DNA of 64,000 nt from Diphasiastrum complanatum (lineage: Eukaryota; Streptophyta; Lycopodiopsida; Lycopodiales; Lycopodiaceae). The translations under genes were made by a program, and so were the position numbers. Each line of letters starts with the position of its first letter. The stretch's first letter is position 1. The stretch lies in assembly GCA_029204225.1 (NCBI GenBank), contig CM055103.1, positions 53,817,397 to 53,881,396 of the forward strand. Direction: 5' to 3'. Shown in pieces: positions 11,691-21,245 of this stretch. The notes under the pieces are model-generated. The model searched no databases, was not told the origin of the DNA, and worked only from the letters and a program-made list of their open reading frames with translations.

Positions 11691-12030
11691 TTTTACAATC
11701 TTCAATGGAGCGAAGACACGCAGTTCGAGTACTGCAGCTTCAGAGAAGAGCCAGCAACATACCAAGAAGCTATCCAGAGTCCAGAGGTAGAATTCTGGAA
11801 GCAGGCAATGTCAAAGGAGATCGAGTCGATGAGGCAAAATGAGGCATGGACATTAGAGCCACTACCAGAAAACATCTGTAAGAAACAGAGAGAGACATAG
11901 CGAATAGAGTAAGAAAGCCAAAATACCATAGATGTGCATGAAAGTCTGCCAACGAGCAGAACACAGCGAAAGAGCAGAGAGTCAATCCACCAACAAGCGA
12001 GACACTGATGATCTCGCTCTAAAATCAAAC
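11691..12030 (+). pseudogene. Copia pol fragment between integrase and RT
   Basis: Translation includes PATYQEAIQSPEVEFWKQAM and EIESMRQNEAWTLEPLPEN, the conserved block at the start of the copia reverse transcriptase. It stops within about 100 codons. It lies before an integrase fragment, the reverse of the normal order, so the two pieces come from different or rearranged copies. Confidence 0.75.
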
Positions 12031-12127
12031 TGAAAATATAGTTGCTCTATTTCATGCATCTCTTGGCCTTGTGCTGTGTCTCTTGATTGCTAGAATAAAA
12101 TATGTTTTGTGATGCGTAGTCGAGTGT

Positions 12128-12780
12128 TTGGGATCCCATAAGTGCTTCTGCACGAAAAGAAAATTCAAAGACAGAAAATTGTTCATGAATCAGAAGAGAG
12201 AGGACGAACATGAAACAAGAAAAAGCTTCCGCGACATTTATCTCCATAGATATAAGGAGTTTTGCAAGGCCAATGGAATACACCAACAGTATACAACCAA
12301 CTACTCACCTCAGTCCAATGGTGTGGCTGAAAGGAAGAATCGGACACTCATCAAAAGTGCCAAGAGCATACTGGCCCATACCTCTCTTCCAAAGAAATTC
12401 TGGGTAGAAGCTGTTACTACAATGGCCTATCATCAAAATCGATCCATTAAAAAGGCCCTCAATGACAAGACACCTGGCAAGACACCTTATGAGGTGTCAT
12501 GATCGCAACCATCACTCATAAATTTTTTGAGTGTTTGGATGCATAGCTTACGTTCAGATTCCAGAAGATCTAAGAAAGAAACTGAATGACAAAAATAGAA
12601 AAATGATTTTTATTGGCTATTCTCCAGACCGCAAGGCATACAAGCTCTAATATATAGAAATCTAGAAAGCATTCACGAGCAGAGATGTCATTTTTGTGGA
12701 AGATCAGTTTATCGACCACAAGGGAAAAAGCTGCAAAAAAATTTGACCCAAGAATCAAGGGACATATTGGATCTTAGTGA
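12128..12780 (+). pseudogene. Copia integrase C-terminal half, decayed
   Basis: Contains GIHQQYTTNYSPQSNGVAER (the catalytic E is present), then KNRTLIKSAKSILAHTSLPK and AYHQNRSIKKALNDKTPGKT. After a break comes VFGCIAYVQIPEDLRKKLND with FIGYSPDRKAYK. This is the standard copia integrase C-terminal block. No upstream D,D residues are present, and stops and a frameshift follow 12,502. Confidence 0.85.
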
Positions 12781-12796
12781 TTCATAATTCTTAACA

Positions 12797-12808
12797 TGGT
12801 ATCAAAGC
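12797..12808 (+). other. Copia primer-binding site
   Basis: TGGTATCAAAGC follows ...TTAACA. The leader after it resembles the leader after the primer site at 58,844, so both are the same copia lineage. The gag frame begins about 630 bp downstream. Confidence 0.6.
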
Positions 12809-13425
12809 TTTGGTGAAGGTTATCTGAAGAATTAGCCATATTTAATAAGGATTTGGAGGAGTTACCAATTCTAGAGCATGCTAGATTGTTTTCTACTCAA
12901 AAATCAAGCATTTTTGTGTAGAATGGATTTTTTGTAAATCAAAACTCAATGTAGGGTTATGAACTTAAAGTAGGCCAATTTCACACTCCACTTACTAGAT
13001 TTGGGCAACTTTAATTACATTAGGGAGGTTGTAGCATTTGCATATAGAATTTGGATGATTCAATTTTTTGTTCTTTTGTCAAAACTCGAAGTTTGTTTGG
13101 ATCTCTGATTTTTTAGGGTTTTGGACTTTTCAAGAGTGTGTTTCAAGTTTAGGAAGTACAAAAGTTCATGAGATTATAGGTTGATCATGTGTTGATCAAG
13201 AAGTTTTTATTCTATGTGTTGATTTGCCATCTGCATTATATTTGTTCTTAAAGATCCATTCGCAGTCGATTACCTTCCTGTCTGTTGGCAGCTTGGTGTT
13301 TGGTGCAAGGAAGAGATTTGAGAGGTTCCATATCTTTGTGATATCTTCTTGAGTGCATTTGTTGACATTTAAGAGAGTGCTTTTTTCATTGAAACATGTT
13401 GAAAGTGAGGATCATGTCATTGCAA

Positions 13426-13883
13426 CATGGCTACAAATGGAGGCTTTATGTTGGAAAGCAATGATAGGCTTACCTCATCCAATTACTCTACAAGGTGAGA
13501 ATTGAATCTCTCCTTGAAATGAATGAGCTTATGGATATTGTTGTAGGAGTGGAGGAAAGGCCGTTGGAATACCATGATCAAATGAGGTATGACAAGAGAG
13601 CTAAAAAAATTCTACACATTATAAAGATGAATGTTACCAATGAGCTTCTCAAAGAAGTTGTGTAAGTGCACTTCATCTAATGAGGCTTGGGAAGCTTTGA
13701 AAAAGCTTTATGAATCCAAGTCTACATCAAGAGTACTTACCCTTAGAAGGAAAATGTTTCAATCTATGCAAAATAAGGAAGAGAGTGCTCATGCTTTTGT
13801 GTTGAGAGTTAAAGCATTTAATGATGAGCTAGCATACATTGATGAGAGCATTAAAGTCATTCATGGTCAAGTCATCAAGTGAT
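13426..13883 (+). pseudogene. Copia gag (UBN2-type capsid), frameshifted
   Basis: Frames include LESNDRLTSSNYSTR, MNELMDIVVGVEERPLEYHD, then CTSSNEAWEALKKLYESKST, RKMFQSMQNKEESAHAFVLR and KAFNDELAYIDESIKVIHG. This matches the copia gag domain, which builds the virus-like particle. There are a stop and a frameshift near 13,490 and 13,650. No zinc knuckle or pol follows, so the element is cut off at about 13,900. Confidence 0.75.
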
Positions 13884-14399
13884 GATGGCATCTTGTGACA
13901 AAATGTAGATGGAGGCTCATTCATGGAGTTTTATGGTGGAAACATATCAAGAAAGGACAAAGATGGAGAAGACAAGCAAGTGGTCATCACTCACATTGGT
14001 TGTTTGGTTGCTATTATTTCCTAGAGAGTTCAAAGTTGGAAGCATGGAGGAATCATTGCATTTACATTCTATTTGGTTCTTCATGCTCTGGTCACATCTT
14101 GACATGTAAAATTGATGTAAGAAGAGTAAAGTAACAATTTAATTGGTAATATTGGTTGCCAATTTACATGAATGTCTAAAAGATTATGTACAGGAGCAGA
14201 AACAGAATTGGAAACAATATTTACAGATTTCTCTGTTATTTTGTCGAGCTCCTCTTGGGTAATCAACACTTTTGGTAATGAAACCTGCTAAGGAGCTGGA
14301 CGAATAGGGGTGAAGATTCTCGATCTGAGTTAGATTCTCCAGCATCTGACTCAGAGCTCAGAAAGATACGGGGTCTCTTGGCCGAGATATGGGGACAGG
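13884..14399. other. Unassigned DNA between copia gag and the histone gene
   Basis: No gene can be supported. A short minus-strand frame (14,269-14,081, with LITQEELDKITEKSVNIVSN) is open for 62 codons downstream of the histone H3 stop. It could be an unrecognised 3' exon or chance. No CATTAG terminus was found here. Confidence 0.3.
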
Positions 14400-14858
14400 C
14401 TACTTCCTCTTCCTCCTAGAGGTAGTCGGCAAGTCGGTTCTATCCAGAGGCAGGTCTCTGGAGGTGTTGGCATTATCAATATGTAGACCAGAATATCGGT
14501 CCCGAAGCCTTCTGAGAATGGCGAAATCTTTTGGCATGATGGTGACACGCTTACCATGAACTGCCAAAAGACAAATATCCTCAAAAAACTGGGATAGAAA
14601 ATCTTCTACAACACCCTATAAGGCCTGCATGGCTGTCACGGCAAAACGAACATTTAGCCCAAGTGACAGAGTGACATTCCTTACAGATCGGCCAAAAGGA
14701 GCTCTAGGGATCAACAATTTAGTTGATCTTTGGAGTTTTCTAATCTCTCTCAGCCAGACCTGCTTCAGGCCACGTCTACGACCAGTACCAAGGGGAATAC
14801 GGGAATGGGATGGCTGTACAGTGGTTATGGCACGGGTAGTGGATTTGGTCCTGGCCAT
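14400..14858 (-). pseudogene. Divergent histone H3 variant gene with one in-frame TAG
   Basis: ATG at 14,858 is followed by ARTKSTTRAITT, matching the H3 N-terminus. The tail is about 13 residues shorter than canonical H3 and lacks the K9 and K27 contexts (ARKS is absent), while K4 is kept. WLREIRKLQRSTKLLIPRAP matches the alphaN/alpha1 region, and FFEDICLLAVHGKRVTIMPK plus DFAILRRLRDRYSG matches alpha2/alpha3 with the H3 signature. Loop 1 has the canonical length. The C-terminus is extended by about 28 residues and ends in RRKRK. Codon 81 is TAG at a position that is Gln in canonical H3 (CAG to TAG); the frame is open on both sides. The gene is transcribed away from the motif array and G-box region shared with element B. 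A recently broken gene or a read-through product are both possible. Confidence 0.85.
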
Positions 14859-14940
14859 CACTCTCAGAAGAAGAAAATTAACAAAAAAAAAATTGAACCA
14901 AAGCAAAGGGGATGAAAACAAATAAATTTGCGATAAAAGA

Positions 14941-15723
14941 GCGCTTGAGATCGATACCAGAACTAAATATCGGTTTCAAGCGCAAGATATACATAGAATA
15001 TTTTAAGAAACAAGATGCACGCTCAAAGCAATATTGGACTACCAGCAGTATCGGTCTCGAGCGCACTATGAGAGGGCGGACGCTTGAACAGTGAGAGAGC
15101 GCGCTTGAGAGCGACATTGGGAGTGAAAGCCGAAAATTCTGTGAAAAAAAATGAATATTCTGAGGACTCATATATATGAAATGTTTGCACGTGTGAAAAG
15201 ACGGCCGAGACATGTGTCGTCAGCTAATTGGTCCACGTGGAATGGCCATACTAACAATGATGACTCAATTATGAGGCCACGTGGGCTGGGACACGTGCAC
15301 AAATCCGTTTTTGACGCATGTCATTCTCGCACGTGACAGATGTCTAATCAATCATTCTCTATATGGCATATTAATTATGACCAATCACATGTCGACACGT
15401 GTTCCTTTGCTACTCCACACGTGCAAAATTTGTTTTATAAATAGGTCATTTTCGGCTCGGATTTTCACACAAATTTACGATTTCTTGGCCGGATATCGAT
15501 TTCAAGTGCGTAGTTTGCACTGATTACCCTCTGTTGACTTACTTGTGCCTGGAACCGATACCACCTCGTCCGATATCGTATTCAAGCGTGCTTTGCATCT
15601 CCTTTCTTTTGTGCTCTATGTTCATGCGCTCGGATTCGATACTCTAATTTCTAATATCGATTTCGAGTGCACATTGCCTTGAGATGCTTGCCTGACCTGC
15701 CATTTGCGCCTGAGAGCGATATT
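14941..15723. repeat. Array of ATATCGRTTTCAAGCGC-like 17-mers, both orientations
   Basis: At least nine copies occur: 14,941-14,956 (inverted), 14,967-14,983, 15,049-15,064, 15,101-15,118 (inverted), 15,493-15,509, 15,573-15,590, 15,626-15,641 (inverted), 15,654-15,670 and 15,706-15,723 (inverted). They flank a central G-box block and sit between the divergent H3 gene and the element B partner gene. Four copies of the same motif occur at 42,070-42,600 in the same arrangement. Such arrays in DNA transposons are usually transposase-binding subterminal repeats (inference here). Confidence 0.85.
15188..15443 (+). promoter_or_regulatory. G-box cluster and TATA box upstream of element B partner gene
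   Basis: Seven perfect CACGTG hexamers lie within 236 bp (15,188; 15,234; 15,278; 15,292; 15,330; 15,396; 15,418), followed by TATAAATAG at 15,436-15,444. CACGTG is the plant G-box, bound by bZIP and bHLH factors including light, ABA and PIF regulators. The spacing places transcription start about 25-35 bp downstream, leading into the partner gene. A homologous block with five CACGTG and a TATA box lies at 42,301-42,532. Confidence 0.75.
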
Positions 15724-15747
15724 TGGAATTTTACATCTGTTGTTTTT

Positions 15748-17192
15748 ATTTAAAATATCTAATTTTGATTCTAGTTTGCTTTCTTTTTTTCATGAATTTG
15801 GTATTACTGATAGTTTGGAGTATTAAAAATCTCTTTTTTCTCCTTTTCTTTTTATTCTTCCTTCTATAACTGAGGGCCCTGGTGTGGAGGCATTTTCTGA
15901 TTTATATCTCAGATTCAAGTCCCTGCTTAGTACTCCGTTATTCAAAACTTAGAATAAGGACATGATTCACTATTAGAACCTGGTGGCACTCGACAAGCAT
16001 ATCTATAAAGCTAAGCTTGATAGAATGTTTACCAAGTTACATAATGATTTCAAGTCTGTAGATGAGTGCCCAATTCACAATAAAAAATATAGATTTTTTG
16101 ATTTTCAGTGTACTTTTGTTTTTTTTTCTTTTGTTAAATATTTCTGAGAATTTGGAAGTTGTCCCTTTTACTTCTAAAGCTGCAAGTCTTCTAGTGGTAC
16201 AAAGTCTGAAAAGTCAAAGATTGTAGATATAGATACTTTTTTATTTATACTAGATGATTGTTAATTTAGATGATTGTTCAGATTTTGATCCTGCTCGAAA
16301 TAGGGCATCGTTTATAGGCCCTAGAACACTCACTACCCTTTCTCCTTCTGATAAATCTTTGATTACTTTGCCTACTTATAATATAGATAATAACTCTTTT
16401 TTGACAATATTGGATATATCGGATCTTTTTGACTTCACTGAACCTGAGACCCTTTGCATTTTGAGCAAGGGGCTTGATGAATTTTCGGATATAATTGATT
16501 TTGATGCTGATGATCTTCTCCCTAGTGTTGACGATGCACATAATGATAAGTTTTATTAGATTGCTTGAAAATGGTTGTGGAGGAAATGCACAACAAAGAA
16601 GATGTTCTACCTTCTGAGGAGGAGTTTATTAGAATCCAAAGTCAACTTCGTTTTCCACAACCAACTGTCTATTCACCAACAATATTGACATCGAAAGGTG
16701 GACATAATATTGAAGGAGAGACAGTAATCAGGGAAGAAAAAGCCGAATGCGTAAGTTTTTGTATCTTATCACGTACTAGTAGATTCGTTATGTCAAATTA
16801 TATACTGGAGCTTACTATGTTTTTTATCATTTCAGAAAACAATTTTCCTTCATGATTTCGCAATTTGTCAAGGAGGGCAAAGATTTTATGCTAGAGAATT
16901 TTTGAGAGATCATGCACTGGGGCACTATCTGAAGTTCTTCAAAAATAATGAGATAAGTGTTGCCCATTCAAAGTTTCATCAACATGGTGAAACTATGATT
17001 ATGGCAATCAAGGCATTGTCTCATTTTCTTGGAGGACGTAATTTCAATAAGGTGGATATAGACCAGTATGCTGCTTACGTTGATCTGAGTAAGCATGAAA
17101 ACTATGAGCTGTTGGATACATACAAAAGAAAAAAATTGTTGCATGATTCTAAGTTGCAACTTTCATTGGAGAAAATATCGGATGCAGAGTAG
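15748..17192 (+). pseudogene. Element B second gene (acidic partner ORF), decayed
   Basis: The N-terminal exon reads SNFDSSLLSFFHEFGITDSL, then DRMFTKLHNDFKSVDECPIH, aligned with element C, but it has lost its ATG and has in-frame stops. The middle acidic exon (16,254-16,559) includes ISDLFDFTEPETLCILSKGL and DEFSDIIDFDADDLLPS. After EEKAEC a GT-AG intron (16,751-16,832) is conserved with C. The last exon includes GHYLKFFKNNEISVAHSKFH and KALSHFLGGRNF, ending LEKISDAE at 17,192. It is convergent with the recombinase gene, with about 60 bp between stops. I know no matching family. The acidic middle could be an activation or chaperone-like region (inference). Confidence 0.6.
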
Positions 17193-17252
17193 ATACTGCT
17201 GAATTGTACTTTGTAAATATTTTTATTTAGTATATAAAATTTTATTGTGTGT

Positions 17253-19775
17253 CTATAGCCTACTGGCTTGTATAAATTTGCATGATTTTTGAAATTTTTT
17301 ATAATCCGTCGATTTTGTATTATGACGAATTTGGATTCTTCTATAAAACCATTGGAAAAGTTGCAGTATATAGCTGTTTTTTGTGCTAGTCCCTCCATGT
17401 TGTGTACTTTTATGAAATGCCGCTCTTGCTTGCCAATGAGATTTTTCCATTCCTTGAGATGACCATATGCTAAGACTTCCACTATTTCTTGCAAAGAATG
17501 TCGAATGATGTCGTAATATGTGCCGCATGTCATAAAAACAATCTAAATCAATACCAAAAGTATCTAATTTAATTGCACATATTTGTCTATCATAGTGTAA
17601 AATCAAAATCTTACCATATAATTTGTTATATGATCAACACCCCATGCACTTTGAACTGCATCCACAAATTCATTGGTTGTTTTTTGTATCATTTGTACAT
17701 CGGTATTTGAAAATTTATCTTTTCTCAAGTATTTCACCATGTTGTCTAACTTTTTCCAAACTTCTACTTTGTGTATACGAGTAGAAGCTTCTTCTTTAAA
17801 AGCTTGAGTTGCTGCAATAATTTCTTTCCAAACCGTGTATTGAAACTTGGATTGTTTGCCAAAATAATTTGATAAATATCTTCGAGCTTTAGATCTTCCA
17901 ATGCTCGGCTTGCATGGAATATTTCCTATTTTACATGATAGCTTGTCATCTTTTTTTATTTTAACGTGGCCTTTATGTAAGCCTGCTTTGGACAACACAT
18001 CCTCTAATCTGGAAATAGCTTCCTTCGCAGAGGCCTCTGGCTCGGAATTCCATGCAAATAAGATGTGAAGATATATTATTTTTTCTTTAATATGCACCTC
18101 CACATGCAATGTACAAATATGAATATTTTGTAGAGGAATCGGTAGTACATGTTTCCAGTTAGGATCTTCTCGATCTCTTGATATTCCTATACTCCTTGTC
18201 ATGTCTTTTTCTATTTTCATGCAGTACAAACAAGGTTGTTTAGAGTTAGCGCCATAAGATACATTGAACATACATTTTAATGTCTTCAGATCTCCTGCTA
18301 AATGCCATTCTATGTCGAAAGTGCCAATTCCAGGAATATTGAGTGGAACTCCCTCCATGTGATTTTTTATGGTGGCAGGATATGATGTTCTATTAAATAT
18401 CCATGAGAGAATGTCATGGTCTTCTTTCATCACCTATAAGAGAATACAAAAACGTGATTAGCCTCATAATATTAACACAGAGAAGATTTCCCATAAGAAA
18501 TCCATATTCAAATGATTATCCCTATTTATTATGCAAAGGAACTGCTATACTTGAAATGCTGCCAACCACCAGATATCATTTTCTGATTGAACACTGAAAT
18601 TGAGGCCTTCTGAGTCTTTTGAATTTGAAAGTGCTTCATTCATGATCGTGAGACTGACTCTTTCCATTTTTTGTCCTTTTATAATTTCAGACTCATCTAA
18701 CTTGAGAACAACTATCAACTTGTTATTGACATTTTTATTTGTAATACCGTAAAAATTTATGATGAATGTTAGTAACTGATTATTATCAATAAATAAATTG
18801 TTAGAATTGTTATAAGCTATACTTTCTCCTTTCGAGCAATACACTTCATTAATATGAGATGGATTACCAACTATTGTCTGCATACCTTGGTGTAACATGT
18901 CTTTTCTTTTTTTAAGATGAAATGGTCATGGGATTGGAAACTTTTTAATATTTACCTGTGCAAATGTCTCCTTTATCATCTTAAACATTGTTGCATATGC
19001 TTCCCTACTGATGCTAGAAAAGTCACATGCCCCCTAAAGCAATGTAGTGTCTAATATTTTTCCAACTTCATCCAAAATGCTATCAGTAACTGAAGCCTTA
19101 ATCTTTTTCATTTTGTTATTATTTAACATTGATTTCATAGATTTGGAAGTCAAGATAGAGCCTAGTGAGTTTCCAATTGAAATCTCATCGGCCAAATGGT
19201 CTTCAACAACAAATGCTGATCTGCATTGCAAGCATAATGTTCATGAAAATGTCAGTAGAACTCATAGTATTCACAACAGTATATAATAAGCAAATCAACA
19301 GAAAGTTAAAATGAATAAATAACAAAATTAGTGATTATGAATGAATCAAAAAGTTCAAGCAATATTCAATACCAAATAGGCTATTAGTTACTTGAATGCA
19401 TGGATATGTCTTTTTCTATGACCTCCTCTGAATGATAGATCACATGTATCCTTGTTTACCAGTCTTTTCCTCTTGTTGCTTTGGACCTTTCTGTTGAGCA
19501 CATCCATATCTTTAACAAGAGACAAATATGAGATACGCATGGATTGAAATGTAGTTTTTATCTCATCATTACTAGTTGTATAATGATGCAAAGAAGATTT
19601 CAACCTTTGGATCTCCTTCTTGAGCATCTCATTTTCATCCAAACAAGTTTTCATCTTTTTAGCTTTTTCTTCACACTCCTTTGATATTTTTCTTGATTCC
19701 TCTTCCAGATAATGTATTCTTTGCATTGAATGTGCATTCCCATAGAGAATCAAATTCTCACACACAAGTGAAGTT
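17253..19775 (-). pseudogene. Element B RAG1/Transib-like recombinase gene
   Basis: Read leftward, a coiled-coil/basic exon (19,765-19,388; NKRKRLVNKD) comes first, then an exon (about 19,221-18,545) with GACDFSSISREAYATMFKMI and the first acidic motif LKLDESEIIKGQKMERVSLT. The next exon (18,433-17,603) has EDHDILSWIFNRTSYP, HLAGDLK (D at 18,292-18,290) and C-L-Y-C (Cys codons 18,232 and 18,223). The last exon has H-I-L-R-H-H, GSLSIWSSQGMEKSH (E at 17,447-17,445) and TQHGGT. The first D, second D, CxxC, HxxxxH and E match the RAG1 order, and the second H to E distance is 20 residues as in RAG1. The first ~85 residues present in A and C are missing, and a TAG lies before GACDF, so this copy is damaged. 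The last splice acceptor is uncertain. Confidence 0.8.
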
Positions 19776-19889
19776 TGATGTGATTAAACTAAGGTGCATT
19801 CATTTACATGAAAAGTAGTGCGGGCAGATGCGTAAAGAAGTTGGAAAATGATATTATAATTACTTTATAGTTATTTTTCTCTCTCCTGC

Positions 19890-19936
19890 ATGGCATTTCT
19901 TATAGGGCCCTCTTTGGGCCCATATTTTCTCTAATG
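19890..19936. mobile_element. Element B terminus next to the recombinase gene
   Basis: Reading inward from 19,936: CATTAGAGAAAATATGGGCC, then CAAAGAGGGCCC, then TATAAGAAATGCCATG. It shares layout with the ends of A (11,690) and the 1.9-kb element (38,326). DNA on the far side is a fragment of another copy of the same family, so B seems to have inserted into a relative. The opposite terminus was not found between 14.0 and 15.8 kb. Confidence 0.7.
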
Positions 19937-20493
19937 AAAACTATTGAACTTAAAATTTTAGAATATGGACCAATGAATAATTCCATGCTCAGATCATCTC
20001 ATTTTGCATTGTATGCTACTTACGTTGATTTGAGTAAGCATGAAAACTATGAGCTCTTGGATCCGTACGATAGAAAGAAATTGTTTCATGATTCTAAGTT
20101 GCAACTTTCATCAGAGAAAGTGTTGGAAGCAGAGTAGATATTGAAGAATTGTACTTTGTAGAAATTTTCATTTAATATACAAAATCTCTCTGTGTGTTTA
20201 TTGCCTATTGGGTTGTATAAATTTGCATGTTTTTTAAAAAAATTTATAGTCCGATGATTTTGTATTATGACGAATTTGTATTCTTCTGTAAAACCATTGG
20301 AAAAGTTGCAATATATAGTTGTTCTTTGTGCTAGTCCCACCATGTTGTGTAACTTTTTAAAATGTCGCTCTTGCTTGCCGATGAGATTTTTCCATTCCTT
20401 GCGATGACCATAAGCTAAGACTTCCACTATTTCTTGCAAAGAATGTTGAATGATGTCGTAATATGTGCTACATATCATAAAAACAAAATACAA
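19937..20493. pseudogene. Partial second copy (B2): 3' ends of both convergent genes
   Basis: 19,937-20,137 (+) is the end of the partner gene (RSSHFALYATYVDLSKHENY, ending EKVLEAE). 20,150-20,493 (-) is the last exon of the recombinase with MEKSH, but with a stop and with R for W in the conserved W-Q-A-R. The short convergent gap between the two genes is kept. B2 retains a piece of the partner gene (LEYGPMNNSMLRSSHF) that is missing from B and present in C. Confidence 0.7.
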
Positions 20494-21245
20494 ATCAATA
20501 CCAAAAATATCTAAAATTAAGTTGATTAATCAAGTCTTCAACATTCCTCTCTTTCTACCTTATGTGTTGAGTGCATGTGTTTAATAGTTGAACATTGTCT
20601 GAACATGTTTGAACATTGTTTGTAACTAGTCACACACATAGTTCAATTGTTGTTGTATTTGTATATATGCTAAATTTGAACAAATATCTTTCTAAACTAA
20701 TCAACAAATCAAAACAATTTAATTACTTGGTCTATTCATTGGTTCTATTCTTCATTGTGATCAAGACATTCGAAATCACTCTTACATACTAATACTTCAC
20801 ATTGATTGAATTTACATATCCTAAAGGAGCAATTACGTTGTTGTAATTAAATGCAGTAGATGTATTATCGCATGTGTTTACTTGAACAATCAAGACTTGA
20901 GATCACTTGTTCGTTCTGAATAAGTGATAGACGGTTGTTGAGGACTGATAATCAAGATTTCGTCTAATTGTTCTAAGAATATTGTGAGAAACTCTTTGTC
21001 TAATTTACTGATCTAGTGATTGATGTTCTTGTCTGACAAGCTTTGTTGGGTACATAGTCCAATACATTGAATTGGCCGATAAGTCTAATGTTTTTTTATA
21101 AGTCTCAAACGGAATATGTTCGATATGAGATTGTCTAAATCAGCTCTTTAACGATTTATCGAATTCATAACACAATTTAATTGGTGTTACTAGTTGCCAA
21201 TTCAACTAAATGTCTGTCGACGACCAGATTTGTTAAACAAAGCTT
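20494..21245. other. Non-coding, AT-rich spacer
   Basis: No open frame of note. A purine-rich minus-strand stretch next to TGTTGAAGAC near 20,545 looks like a retrotransposon PPT/LTR start, but no LTR follows. Otherwise nothing recognised. Confidence 0.35.

Noticed and set aside
14400-14858. Centromeric H3 (CenH3)
   Set aside because: Loop 1 between alpha1 and alpha2 has the canonical length, the ARTK start is kept, and the tail is short. CenH3 usually has a longer loop 1 and an unrelated tail.
17102-17533. 143-codon minus-strand frame (YYDIIRHSLQEIVEVLAYGH) over the recombinase last exon, also open in B2
   Set aside because: Comparing B with C, amino-acid conservation is high only in the other frame (HILR...GMEKS...TQHGG), which also holds the predicted H, H and E. 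This frame scores poorly in C and hits a stop there.
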